Below are positions 13,915 to 26,129 of a stretch of DNA of 40,748 nt, in pieces (within the stretch, counting starts at the first letter, position 1; each line of letters begins with the position of its first letter). The position numbers were made by a program, and so were the translations under genes. Where the stretch lies: positions 1 through 40,748 of the forward strand of contig MU119592.1 of the NCBI GenBank assembly GCA_014904845.1, given 5' to 3'. The notes below the pieces were generated by a model. It did no database searches. It had not been told where the DNA came from and saw nothing but the letters and a program-made list of their open reading frames with translations. Origin of the DNA: Acephala macrosclerotiorum (lineage: Eukaryota > Ascomycota > Leotiomycetes > Helotiales > Mollisiaceae).

Positions 13915-14389
13915 TTTTTGTAATTTTTTGTTTTTTTCTTTATATAAATATTTATATTTTACGTTATTATAATAGTTTCGATATTTGCGTATAAAACGAT
14001 ATATAAAATCGAAATTAATTTATTATTTTTAAATATATTTTTAAAGATTTTAAAATTTCGAAAAAAACGAAATTTTTAATTATTATTATTTATTTTTCGA
14101 TTATAAATATTTCAAATTCAAACTCGTTTATACGATAATCAAAAAAATAAATCGATAAATATTTTAAAAAATTTTTTAATAAAAACAAATATAAACGCAT
14201 TTTTACGAATAAAATAAATATTTTACGTAAATATTAAAAATAATCTTTTAACGTTTTTAAAAAAACGATTATATTATTAATAAAAATTTCAATGAAATAA
14301 TAATATAATTAAAATTTTAAATTTATAACTCGTTAAACGTAAATGAAATTTTTTTTAAAATTTTAAAAAATTATTTTAAATTGTTTTAA

Positions 14390-14640
14390 ATCGCGATAAT
14401 TAATAATAATAATTTATTTTAATAATTTTTTTAAATTAAAAATTAATAAAAATTTTTTAATTTATTAATAATTATAATATAAATTATATTTTTAAAAGTT
14501 TTTATAATTTTTTTTTAATAAAATATTAAATATATATTGAAAATCGTCGTTTTATTAATAAGTTTTATATTAATAATAAAACGAGAATATAATTTACTTT
14601 TAATTATTTTTTAAATTATAAATATAAAATAATCGAAAAA
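14390..14640 (-). pseudogene. Gypsy-like reverse transcriptase relic
   Basis: Read on the minus strand from 14583, one frame gives RFIINIKLINKTTIFNIY. With G-to-A and C-to-T changes allowed, this matches the RVVVDIRxLNKxTxPDAY block of Gypsy-class RT. Forty-one codons further in the same frame (14460 downward) it reads LKNFY, stop, FLI, stop, KNY, stop, NKLLLIIAI, which fits FFYQxxVxxxHRxKLTVxTHR with Gln or Arg codons turned into stops. The spacing of the two blocks is as in real Gypsy RT. The YxDD box was not clearly found. No ORF survives. A different LTR class is possible but less likely. Confidence 0.6.
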
Positions 14641-17600
14641 TATTAATTAAATTATTTATTCGAATTTATTTTTATTATATATAATATTAAATATTTCGTT
14701 AATAATTTTTTAATTTTTTATATTAATAAAATATTTATTATCGACGATTTTTATATTTTATTAATTTTCAATTACTAAAACAAATATATATAAATTAAAT
14801 AAAAAATCGATAAAACTTTTATTAATTTAATAAATTGTACATTTATCGATTAAAATTTTAAATTAAATTGCGAACGTTAAATTTATAACGTATATATAAA
14901 CGCTATTATTTAATACGATTTTTAAAACGTCGATTAATTTAATAATATTATTAAAAAATAATTAATTGTTATTTAATATTTTTTTATTTATAAATAAAAT
15001 AATTTCGTTCGAATTTTATTCGTTTTTATTTAAAATTAATTTAATTATATAATAAACGTTTTTTTTTATTTTTTTAATATATTTTTAATTTAAATTTATA
15101 ATAATAACAAAATTTATTTTATTTATAATAACGTTATAAATATATACGTATTAAATATTAAATATAAATTAATAATTTTTAAATAATAAAAAGTATATAA
15201 TTAATATTATAACGATTTTTCAAAGTAAAATTATAATATTTTTTACGTATAAAACTTTTTTTTTAATATAAAAACTTTTTATAAAAATTTAAATTAATAT
15301 AATTAAATTTTCGTATAAATCGACGATAAATATACAATTTTTATAATTTAATTTTCTTTAATATAAATATAAAAACTTGTTATTTAAAAAAAGTTTAAAA
15401 TTAAAATTTTTAATTATTTATATACGAATTTTAATTTTATTAATTCGTTAATATTTAAAATTATAATTAATTCGAATTTATTAATAAATAAATTCGATAT
15501 AAATTATATTTATTTTTTATTAATTAAAAAACGAAAATAATTAAAATCGATATATATTTTATATAATTCGTTATTTATTTTTAGTTTAATTTTTATTATC
15601 GCGTATATATAATTTATTATAAAACTATTTAAAGTTTTAATAAAAATTACTTCGATAAATCGTTAAAATAAAAAATTATTTATTATAAATAATTAAATCG
15701 AGAGAATTATTTTTTGTTTATTATATTTATTAATTTCTCGTATATTATTAATATTATATTTATTAATTTCTTCGATTTTTAATAAAAGAATTTAATAAAG
15801 TTTTTTAATTTTCAATAAAGAAATTTAATAAAATTAATCGATATTATAAAAGTTTTTATAAATATATTTAAATAATTAAATTTTCAATAAAAAATCTTTT
15901 TTATATTTATAATAAAAGTTTTTTTAATAATATTAATAAAATAAATTATATTAATAATATTTTTTTTTTAATTAAAATCTCGAATTATATCCAATTAAAA
16001 TTTAATTTTTTAATAAAAAAATATTTTTATTCTTTTAATTCTTTATTATAATTAGTTTTAATTTTTATAAAAATATCGTAAAAATCGTTATCGATTTAAT
16101 ATACGTCGTCGTATTAACGATATCGTTTAAACTTATAATTATTATTATTAGATTTTTATTAATTTTTATAAAAATTTAACTCGTAAATAAATTTATTATT
16201 TTCGATTTTTTCGAATTTTATTACTAATATTAATAGTGCGAGTTTAAATTTTTATAATAAATTTTTATTATTAATTGATTTATTTTATTAAAAAATTTAA
16301 TCGAAAAAAAAAATTTAAATTACGATTTATATTATTTTAAATTTTAATAAAAAATTAAATTAAAATTTTTTAATTTTTTAAATTTAAAATCGCGTTTATT
16401 ATTATTATTAAATTTAATAAAATATTATTTGTTTTTTAAATTGTTTTTTCAAGTTTATATTTTTATTATTATTTATTTTATAAAGTTTTTAATTAATATT
16501 ATTTTAATTAATATTAAAAAAAGTATATAAAGTTTTAAATTTATATTATTAAAAATTTAAAATAATTATTAAACGAATTTATTAAAATTTATTATTTTTA
16601 TAATACGAATAATATTTAATATATATTTTCGAATATTTTTTTTATTATAAATATTATTCTTTGAATATATTTACTTTAAAAACTTATATAAAACTATAAT
16701 TAAAACTATTTTAAATTTACAAATAAATACGTCGATTTATATAAAAACGTTATTTTAATAGAATTTAATTTTTTTTTTTTCGAGTTTAAATAATTTATTA
16801 AAATATTATATTAAAATTATATTATAAAAATAAATATAAAAATTTTATTTAACGATTAAAACGCGTAATTCGATAATATTATTTTTAATTTAATTTATAA
16901 AAAAGTAAATATTGCACTAATAAATATTTTATTCGATTGTAATATAATTATTTTTATTATAAAAAAAATTTAAATTTAAATTAAAATAATTTATATTTTT
17001 ATTTTTTATTTTATATTAATAAAATTTTTATCGATAAAATTTTAATTATTATTATTATTATTATAATTGCAATTAAAAATATAACGTTTATTATTGTTTA
17101 TAATATTTCGTATTTAAATTTAAAAAATAATAAAAATAATATTTTATATTTATATTAATATTTCAAATATAAAATTATTTTATTAATTATTATATTAATC
17201 GTTATTTTCAATATTAAATACTTCGAATAATAAATTAATTATTTTTTTAAGTATTTTTTTTTAATATATAAAATTAAAATTATATATTTTTTTTATAATA
17301 TCACTTGAAAAAATCGTATAAAATTAATATTTTATTTTAAATTTTAAAAAAATTGAACGTTTTTTTTTTCGCGATATTAAAATTTTTAAATTAATATAAT
17401 AATTTTAGTGATTATAATAAATTTTTTAAAAATCGCGTTAAAATTATTTTTATTTTAAATTTATACATTCGAAATAAAAATATTTTTTAATTTTATTAAA
17501 GTTTTTATATTTGATAAAATCGAAATAATTTTAAAAATAAAATTAAAATAAAATAAACGAAAATTTAAAAAATATTAAATAATAAATTAAATAATTTTAT

Positions 17601-17822
17601 TAATTTAAAATTCGAAATCGTTAATATATTTATATTCAATTTATTAAAGTTTTTAAAAACTATATACGATTTCGATAATATTTTATATAATTAATATATT
17701 AATTATTAAAAAGTAAAATAATAAATAAAAAACTATTAAAATCGCATTTTGAAATAAATATAAAATTTTAAAACGAATAAATTAATATTATTATTATTTA
17801 TTAAAAAATATTTTATTTTATA
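14641..17822. other. AT-rich relic region, possibly gag side of the Gypsy-like element
   Basis: Rather more CpG-context C than the flanking deserts but no readable domain. For a minus-strand Gypsy element whose RT is at 14.4-14.6 kb, gag and protease would lie here. That is inference from position only. Confidence 0.4.
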
Positions 17823-17904
17823 AAATTACAATATAAAAATTAAATTTAATAAATTATATTAAATCGAATTAAATCGTATTAATTAATCGTTGATTTTTAT
17901 ATAA
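17823..17904. repeat. ~82-bp direct repeat, right copy (possible LTR remnant)
   Basis: Counterpart of 2581-2662 in the same orientation. On the minus strand it contains TATATAAAAATCA, a TATA-box-like sequence. It retains a few C/G positions that the left copy has as T/A, consistent with RIP. Confidence 0.65.
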
Positions 17905-19899
17905 TAATAAAAAAAAATATTTTAAAAATAAAAATAATATAATAATATAATATATTTTTTTTTAAAAAATAATAAATAAAATAATATTTTTATTATAAAA
18001 ATTTTAAATTTAAACGATTTAAAATAAATTATATTTTATTTAAAAATTAATTAATAATTTTTTAAAAATTTAATAAAAAATTATTTAATATTCTTTTAAT
18101 TTTTAAATATAATTTAAATTTAATTAATTAATTTTTAAAAGTTTAAATTAATAAATTTATTATTAAAAATTATTATAATTAATTATTATTTAAAAATAAT
18201 ATTTAAAAAAAATAAATATTATTATTAATAATTATACGAATTTAAAATATATAATTTATAATATTTTTTATAATATATTAAATAATAATTAATAAAAAAT
18301 AAAAAAAATTATAATTAATAATAAATTAAAAAAAAAATATTTTTTATTATTATTTAATTTAAAAAATTTTAAAATTTATATTTAATTATAAATTTTTTAT
18401 TACAAATTTTATTTAAAAATATTAAAATTATAATAATAAATATAAAAAAATTTAAAATAAAATATATATTACGAATTAATAATAAAAAATTTAAATTTTT
18501 TTTTTTAATAAAATAATTATTTTAATATATATATTAAAAAATTTTTTTTAATATTAATTAATTATTAATAATATTAGTAACTTATTAATAATATATATTA
18601 CGTAATAATTGTATATTTAAATTTTTAATATTTAATTAATAATTAATTAATAAATAAATTTCGATTTATAAAAATATTAAAATTTTTAATTATTATTTAT
18701 TCGATATAAAAATTAATATTAATTTTTATTAAATTATATATAATTTATATAATATGAATTAATTTAATTATAAACGAAAAATATTAAATTTAATTAATTT
18801 TTAAAAGAAAAAATTTATCGATTAATAAAATAATATTTATAAATATTATTCGAATTTTTCGATTTAATATTTTATTAATATTAAATTAAAAAAATAATAA
18901 TAATAAAAATATAATTAAATCGAACGTATAATTAAAATATTTATTAATAATATTAAAATTTAATCGATTAAATAATAATAATATTAAATATTATTTAAAT
19001 AAATTAATTTAAATTTTATTATTTTATTATATAAAATAAATATTTATTTAAAATTTTAAAATAAAATTTTAAAATAAAATTTTTTTATTTTATTAAATAT
19101 TTGTTTAAATATATTATTCGAATAATTTATTAAATATCGAAAAATAATATAATTAATAAAAAAAAAATTTTTTTTAAAAAATAAAAATTTGAAAAAAATT
19201 ATTTATTAATATAAATTTAAATAATAATTAAAAATTGTAATAATTATTAATATTATTAAAACGAATTATTTAAATAAAATTTTTTAAATTTTTTTAAAAT
19301 TAAAAATATATTTTTTTATTAATAATACAAATTTTTTGATTATTAAAACAATTTTGAATTTAAATTTAAATAATATTAAATTTTATTAATTATCGATAAT
19401 ATTTTCAATTTTAAAATCGAAATTAAAAAATAATAATAATATAAATTCAATTTTAAAATAAATATTAAAAAAAAAATTAATAAAAAAAACGAATATAAAT
19501 ATAAATTTATTAATAATAATTTCAAATATAAATTTTATATAAATATAAAAAAAACGACGACGTAAAATTATACGTTAAAAATAAAAAAAAATTTTATAAA
19601 AAAATTTAAAAAAATTTTTTTTATTAAATTAATTTTATTTTAAAAATTTAATAATAATAAAATTTCGTTTATAAATTTAATTCGAATTAAAAACTTAAAA
19701 AATTTAAAATAACGTTTACAATCGAAAAAGTAATTTTTAAAATTTATATGTATATAATTAAAAAATCGATATATATATATTAAAATATTTAAAAAAAAAT
19801 TTTTTTAAAAATTTTATTTAAAATTTATCGATTTTATTAATATTTTATAATTTGACGATCGCTAATAAACAATAAAATTAATAATAACAATAATAATAT
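17905..19899. other. AT-rich desert
   Basis: Almost pure A/T with rare CpG; no gene, domain or clear repeat was recognised. It includes a local AAAATTTTAAAATA duplication near 19048-19083. Confidence 0.7.
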
Positions 19900-20199
19900 C
19901 AAATTTAATCGAAGTATTCAAATGCAACGATTTGATTGGTTTATTAAGAATTCGACGAGCTCGTAATTTCGAAATAATATATAATCGTTTTAATAAAAAA
20001 TATTAAAATCTCGCTATTATAACTAGATTACAACTTTCATTTATTAATTAATTCAAATTGTATAAAACTTATAAATAAATTGAAATTCATTTAAATATCG
20101 CCAGATTTTAAGTTTTAAGAGATTTTATTAATCCGTTATTACGCAAATCAATAGAATATAGTCGCACTCAGTAAAAATGGCGACCGCAAAACTCTCAAG

Positions 20200-20620
20200 T
20201 GCGTTTCTGCCTTAGGCATTAAGGCACTCACTTAGTGCTGGACATTTCTACAGCTGCGCAACTTTCAAGGGAGATCCTAAGGAGTCCTTCCCTAGAATTA
20301 TATGCTAAGTAAAGTAATTTAAATTGATTGAATCGATCGTAGCAACTTAATATAAGAGACGGGGGTCCTAGGGGGTGTCCCCCTAGTGTAAAGCTTCAAA
20401 AGTGCGTTTCTGCCTAAGGCGCTAAGACAATAAAAACTTCTATTCTAACTATATAGTTGCGCAGCTCTCAAGGAGAGTCCCAGGGGGTCTCCCCCTGGAA
20501 TTATATACTAAGTAAAGTAATCAAAAGTAATTAAATCGATCGTAGCAACTCAATATAAGAGACGGGGGTCCCAGGGGGTGTCCCCTGGTAATAAAGCTCT
20601 AGAGCAATTGGGTCTTTGCC
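20200..20620 (-). repeat. Two GC-hairpin modules in the left arm
   Basis: Two units about 200 bp apart (the AGCTGCGCA-type palindromes are at 20252 and 20455). Each has GTGCGTTTCTGCC followed by a TTAGGC or TAAGGC box, the AGCTGCGCAGCT-type palindrome, a GGGGG hairpin of B type, the CGATCGTAGCAACT spacer, and a second GGGGG hairpin of A type. Hairpin stems include CTAGGGGG/CCCCCTAG (20368-20386, 3-nt loop) and CCAGGGGG/CCCCCTGG (20480-20498, 3-nt loop); a shorter one lies at 20571-20588. Orientation is opposite to the right-arm modules. No ORF or known RNA family was recognised. Confidence 0.8.
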
Positions 20621-20778
20621 TTAGGCACTAAAGAGCTTATCAGCTTATCGGCTTTACCGCCCGGCAGAATCCGAACTACTACTCTAACTTCAAATCCCTA
20701 TAAAACACTCAAATTAAAAGCTTTTGACTTGAAACTCGAAATAGGAGTAGATTACTAAAGTCGAAGACTTTGTAGCCC

Positions 20779-20810
20779 CCCGCAGGGGCGCCTCTGCGAG
20801 GCCTGCGAAG
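20779..20810. repeat. GC-rich short hairpin in left arm
   Basis: CGCAGG and CCTGCG arms enclose a short GC-rich loop, directly beside the larger nested hairpin. The matching block in the right arm lies around 25945-25976 in reverse orientation. Confidence 0.5.
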
Positions 20811-20830
20811 CAAAATGTGCGTCGAGTGTC

Positions 20831-20892
20831 GAAAGAAAGAGCCCGTCCGCTATTTGCTCGCTTAGCGAGCCGCCGGACGGGCCCTTTCTTTC
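20831..20892. repeat. Large nested hairpin (19-bp outer stem, 6-bp inner stem)
   Basis: Outer arms 20831-20849 (GAAAGAAAGAGCCCGTCCG) and 20874-20892 are reverse complements with one mismatch. Between them GCTCGC (20856-20861) and GCGAGC (20865-20870) form a second perfect stem with a 3-nt loop. The structure recurs with small changes at 25862-25922. It sits at the inner edge of the inverted repeat, where GC-rich DNA gives way to RIP-mutated sequence. It might act as a transcription stop, a cruciform, or a mobile GC palindrome; nothing here decides between them. Confidence 0.75.
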
Positions 20893-20911
20893 AGAACGAG
20901 AGAAACATTTT

Positions 20912-21505
20912 AAACGATTACGCGCGATATTTATATACTTATATTTAATTTTTAATTGTTTCAATTTTTAAGTGTTTTAATTTAAACTTTTAACGTCGAT
21001 TAATTATTCGATTAATTGTAATATTTATTCGTATATAAATTTAATATTTTTTACGCGTATAAATTTTATTTAAATCGATCGATTTTATAATTAAATTTTA
21101 AATAATATTAATATTTTCGATTTGTATTTTTATTAATTATTTCGATATTTTTAATAATTAATCGAATAAAGCGCGACTATTAATTTATATAAAAGTTTTA
21201 ATAAAAAACATTAAAATTTTTATAATTTTTAATTTTATAATTTAATATTTTAATACGCGCTTAATAAATTTATTTAAAATTTTTATAATAAATTAAATAA
21301 ATATTATAAATTATAAGTTTTAAATATTTAAATATTTAATTTTAAATTAATATTATTAATATCGAATTAATATTATTAATATTAAATTAAAATAATTAAT
21401 AATATTAATAATCGATTAAATTATTATTAATTCGTTAATAATATTACTAGTATACGTATTTTTCGATAAAACGACTAATTAAAAATATTTTTCTCGATAT
21501 ATTAA
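20912..21505 (+). repeat. RIP-mutated copy of the 0.76-kb repeat seen at 30797-31560
   Basis: From AAACGATTACGCGC onward this stretch aligns, nearly without gaps, with the reverse complement of 30797-31410. Shared anchors include TTCGATAAAACGACT near the end and AATACGCGCT in the middle. Differences are overwhelmingly C-to-T and G-to-A, so this copy was RIP-mutated and the other largely spared. Its start is truncated at the border with the GC-rich inverted repeat, losing about 150-170 bp. Confidence 0.82.
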
Positions 21506-22579
21506 AACGAATAAAATTTTAATAATTTAATATTAAAAAAATATAATTATTTGATTTTTATATATCGTTTTAATAAATTTATTTCGAGTTTTTTTAATAT
21601 AATTAAAATCGATTTAAAATAATATTTATTATTTTATTATTAATATTAAAATAAATTTTTAAATTTTTTTTATTTAATTTTTATTAAATTAATAAAATTC
21701 GAAATTATTATTTAATTTTTTTAAATTATTTAACGAATTATTAAAAAGTAATTTTTATTATTAATATTAAAATTTTAAATTAATTTTAATTAATTTTATT
21801 AAAATATTTATTTTATTTAAAAACGATTTTTAAAATTTAATTTATTAAAGTATTAAATTAATTTACAAATTAATATTTAATAAAAAAATTATAAAAAGTT
21901 TTAAAAAATTAAATAAAACTTATAAAAAATTATTTAATTTAATTTTATAAAATATTTTTATAAATTTAATAATTTTTTTTTATATTATTATTTTGATTAT
22001 TATTTTATTATTAATTAATATTATATTTTTATATTTTTTAATATTTAAATATTTATTAATTTTATATTAATTTGTAATTATAAAATATAAAATTAAATTA
22101 TTTTTATTAATATTTTATTTAATTAAATATTTATAAAAATGTTTTTATTAAATATTAATTAATAAAAAGAATATTACGTTTATAAAAAAATTATATTAAT
22201 TTTTTTTAAAAAAATATTAATTTTTATAAATAATAAATTTAATATTATTTTATTATATTATATATTTATTAAAAATAATATTTAATTTTAAAAAATGATA
22301 AATAATAATTATAATATAATTATTAATATTTAAAATATAAAAATATTTTTTAATATTATATATATTTAAATTATAAAATTTAATTTAAATTTTATTATTT
22401 TAATTTTTAAAATTTAAAAAAAATTTAAATTAAATTTTTTTAAAAATATTAAATAAAAAAAATATTTATTATTATTAAATTAAAATTCAAATTAAATTTT
22501 ATTTAATTTATTAATTTAATTAAATATTAAAAAATTAATAATTATAATAATTTTAATTTTAATTAATATAAATTTTTTT
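21506..22579. other. AT-rich desert in the element interior
   Basis: Nearly pure A/T. No transposase motif, ORF or repeat could be read on either strand. Confidence 0.65.
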
Positions 22580-23360
22580 TTAAAACGATTAAAAAAAAAT
22601 TTATTCGTTAATTTATAAATAAATTAATTAATAAATAAATTCTTTTTTTAAATATTTAATATATATTTTATTTTATAAACTTTTTAAAATCGTTTTTATA
22701 AAAAGTTGTAAAATGTTTAATTTTAATAATATATTTTTATTTTAAATTTTAAATTTTTAATTTCTTTTATAAATTTTATAAAAACGTTTTATTTCAAATT
22801 TTCAAATTTTTAATTTTTATTTCAAATTAAAAACTTTTAATTTAAACGTTTTATAAATATTTAAAATTAATATAATTATTAAAAAATAATAATTTTAAAT
22901 TTTATTAAACGATAAAATTAATAAATTAATAAACTTTTTAATATTTAAAAAAAATATATATTATAAAATTTTATATTATTAAAAAAAAAAATTTAAAATT
23001 TTTATTTTTATATTTAATTATTATAATCGATTTAATTAATTTAAATTATTTTATTTAATATATAATTTTAAAAAAAAAATTTTAAATTTTTTTAAAAATT
23101 ATATAATCGTAAAATAATTTTAATATTTAAATATTTTAATATTTTAAATAAAAATATTTTTTTAATAAAATTTTATATTAAATTTTTTTTTTTAAAAATT
23201 TTCGTTTTTTATATTAAAATATTACGATTGATTTAATTAATTTAAATTATTTTATTTAATATATAATTTAAAAAAAAAGAATTTAAAAATTTTTTTAAAA
23301 ATTATTTAATTATAAAAATATTTAATATTTAAATAAATAAATAAATATTTTAATATTTCA
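22580..23360 (+). repeat. RIP-bleached relic of the hairpin-module family
   Basis: Converting C to T and G to A in the right arm (25843 onward) gives a sequence that tracks this stretch, in the same orientation. Two copies of an ATTTAATTAATTTAAATTA module core lie about 200 bp apart (near 23030 and 23230), the same period as the GC-rich modules. The GC hairpins have become A/T runs. Confidence 0.7.
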
Positions 23361-25421
23361 AATACAAATATATTTAAAATAATAATATATATAAAAATAT
23401 TATAATTTCAATTTTTATTAAATATAATTATATTTTATTAATTTATATAATAACGAATTAATAAAATCGTTTAAAATTTAAAATTTAATAAAATTTAATT
23501 AAATTTTAATTTATATTCAAATAATAAATTTTTTATATAATAATTTAAATTAATATTTAAAATATAATATAATTAAAATTTTAATATTTTTCATTGAAAT
23601 AATTATATATTATTTTAAAGTTTTTAAATTATTTTTATTATAAAATTTTTTTAATAAATTAATTAAATTATTATATTTATATATTTTAATTAAAATTTAA
23701 TATTTTTTATTTATAATTAAAATTATTCGTATTATATAAATTATATATAATTTAATAAAAATTAATATTAATTTTTAAAATAAATAATTAATAAAACGAA
23801 TAATTAATTATTAAATATAAAAAAATATATTAATAAATAAAAAATATACAAATAATAAAAAATTTTTAAAAAATTTATTAAATAAAAAAATAATAATTAA
23901 AATTTAAATTATTTTACGCGTTTTTAGTTTAAAAATTTTAAATATAAAAAAAAATTTATTTTATATTTTATTTTTTTTATTAATATATTTTTTTTTAAAA
24001 AAAAGATTTTTTTTATTTAATATATAAAATAATTCAAATTTTACGTTTAAAAATATTAATAATTTAAAAATTTATAAAATTATAAAATTATAATTATTAA
24101 ATATTAAAATTTTTTTTAAAAATATTTATATTATATTTATATTATAATTAAATTTTTTTAATAAAAAATAAATAATTAAAAAATTTTTTTTTATTAATAA
24201 TATATAATATTATTTGAAAAAAATTAAATTATAAAAAAAATAAAATAAATTAAAAAAATAAAAAAATATTTTAATAAATAAATTTATATATAAATTTTTA
24301 AATTGAAATTTTTTTTATAAATAATAAAAATAATTTATTATATATTATTATTTTTATATTTTTTTAATAATTAATTAAATAATATTTTATAAAATTATAT
24401 TTTATTATAATTTTTATTTTAATTAAAATTTAATATTTATATTATAATTTATTTTTTTATTTATTTTATAATTTATTTTTTATCGTTTAATATTATATTA
24501 AATATTAATTATATTATTTATTTTAAAAATAATTTTAAAAAAATTTTTATTAAATTTTTTTTTAATACGTTTAATTATTTAAATATTTTTTACATTTTTA
24601 TAAATTTATATAAATATTATTTTAATTTTTAATTTTTTATTATATTTCGTATTTATTTTTTTATAATATATATTTATTTTTTAATTTATTTATATAAAAT
24701 TTTATATTTTAATTTATTATAATATATTATTTAAATAATTAAATATTAATTATTAAAAAATAAAATATATATTATAAAATAAAATAAAAATTTATTTAAT
24801 TAAAAATTTAAAAAATTATTATTATAATAAAAATTAAATTATTTATAAAAAAATTTTTAAATTTGATTAATATTAAAAAAAATATTAAAAAAAAATATTA
24901 AAAAATATTTTATTTATAAAATTATTTTTTATATTATTTTTTTATATATTTATAATTAAATTAATATTTTAATTTTATTTAAATATTATATTTTGTTAAT
25001 TATATTATAAAAAAAAATTATATTTAAAATATTAAAATTATAAATATTAAATCGAATAACAAAATTTTATTTAAAATATTATTATTTATTAATTTTTTTA
25101 TTAATATTTTTATAATTTTTATTTTTTTAAAAAAAAATATTATTAAAATAAATTTTTAATTTATAATTTATATATAAATAATTTTACGTTTAAAATATAT
25201 ATTATTATAAATATTTTTTCATATATTATTTTTATTAATTTATTAATTAAAATATTAATAATAATATATTATAATACGTTTATTAAAATAAAATTATTTT
25301 AATATATTTAATATTTATTTTTTAAATTTTTTTTAATAAAATTTATTTTTATATATTTAAAAAACTTTTTTTTATTTTATTTTTATAAAAAATAAATTTT
25401 AATTAAAAAAATAAATATAAT
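23361..25421. other. AT-rich desert in the element interior
   Basis: Essentially A and T only, with a handful of CpG. No gene or domain is visible. If the 7.2-kb structure once encoded a transposase, part of it may have lain here, but nothing readable remains. Confidence 0.65.
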
Positions 25422-25575
25422 TTTAAATATTTTATTATATTAATTGTATAAATAATAAATAAAATTAAATTTAAAATATTTTATTATATTAATTATATAA
25501 ATAATAAATAAAATTAAATTTAAAATATTTTATTATATTAATTATATAAATAATAAATAAAATTAAATTTAAAAT
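25422..25575. repeat. 49-bp AT tandem repeat, about three copies
   Basis: A 49-bp unit containing TAATTATATAAATAAT repeats with starts at 25441, 25490 and 25539. Copies two and three look identical; copy one differs by a G for A and a missing A. The near identity contrasts with the strongly diverged surroundings. Confidence 0.88.
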
Positions 25576-25842
25576 ATAAAAAAATATTTTAATATTTATA
25601 AATAAAATAATATTAATATAATTAATAATTAATCAATTATATAAAAAAAATTCGTTTTTAATAATTAAAATACGTAATAATATATTTTTAAATTTTAATA
25701 AAAATATTATATTATTATTTAATTTTATATTTTTTAATTAGATAAAATATTAATAATTATTAATTTAATTATTAAATTTTTTTCGTTTTTATTATTATTA
25801 AATTTTTAATTTAATTTTTTAATATTAAAAAAATATATATTT
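25576..25842. other. AT-rich spacer before the right arm
   Basis: A/T sequence with a few CpG; nothing recognisable. It changes abruptly into GC-rich DNA at AAAATGTTTCTC. Confidence 0.6.
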
Positions 25843-25861
25843 AAAATGTTTCTCTCGTGCC

Positions 25862-25922
25862 GAAAGAAAAAGTCCGTTCGCCGACTCGCAAGCGAGCCAA
25901 TAGCAGACGGGCCCTTTCTTTC
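25862..25922. repeat. Large nested hairpin, right-arm copy
   Basis: Arms 25862-25880 and 25904-25922 pair imperfectly around an inner perfect stem CTCGC/GCGAG (25885-25896, 2-nt loop). It corresponds to 20831-20892. The left stem arm here carries more A/T substitutions, so the fold is weaker than in the left copy. Confidence 0.7.
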
Positions 25923-26129
25923 TTTACTCGACGCACATTTTGCTCCGCAGGCCTCGCAAGGGCGCTCCTGCGGGGGGCTACAAAGTCTTCGACTTTAGTA
26001 ATTTGCTTTTATTTCAAGTTTCAAGTTAAAAGCTCTTAATTTGAGCGTTTTATAAGCATTTGAAGTTGGCATAATTATTAAGGTAGAATTCCAGATTCTG
26101 CCGGGCGGTGAAGCCGATAAGCCGATAAG

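Larger units (their letters stand above)
2581..17904 (-). mobile_element. RIP-degraded Gypsy-like LTR retrotransposon relic, split by a Copia insertion
   Basis: Two ~82-bp direct repeats (2581-2662 and 17823-17904) bound this stretch, and a minus-strand reverse transcriptase relic of Gypsy type lies at about 14390-14640. Removing the nested Copia element (4513-10612) and one target duplication leaves about 9.2 kb, a plausible length for a Gypsy element whose 5' end would be at the right. Read on the minus strand, the right repeat has a TATATAAAA box, as an LTR promoter might. The rest is too AT-mutated to show gag, protease or integrase, and no target duplication was found at the outer ends. 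That the two repeats and the RT belong to one element is inference; a patchwork of several relics is the alternative. Confidence 0.45.
19900..20915 (+). repeat. Left terminal inverted repeat, GC-rich and modular
   Basis: The outer 270 bp (from CAAATTTAATCGAAGTATTC) are moderately AT-rich and pair with 26830-27083 on the opposite strand. From 20165 onward the sequence becomes GC-rich and contains two hairpin modules, a TAAAG-like spacer region, and a large nested hairpin at 20831-20892. It ends at GAGAAACATTTTAAA, beyond which the two repeats diverge. This arm has two modules against three in the right arm, which explains its shorter length. Confidence 0.85.

Noticed and set aside
20755..20964. 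69-codon open frame on the minus strand
   Set aside because: It lies over the GC hairpins of the left inverted repeat and is open only because that DNA is GC-rich; the equivalent frame in the right arm is not conserved as a protein.
25857..26039. 60-codon open frame on the plus strand
   Set aside because: It covers the nested hairpin of the right arm. The peptide is basic and low complexity, there is no domain, and the matching left-arm region encodes something different.
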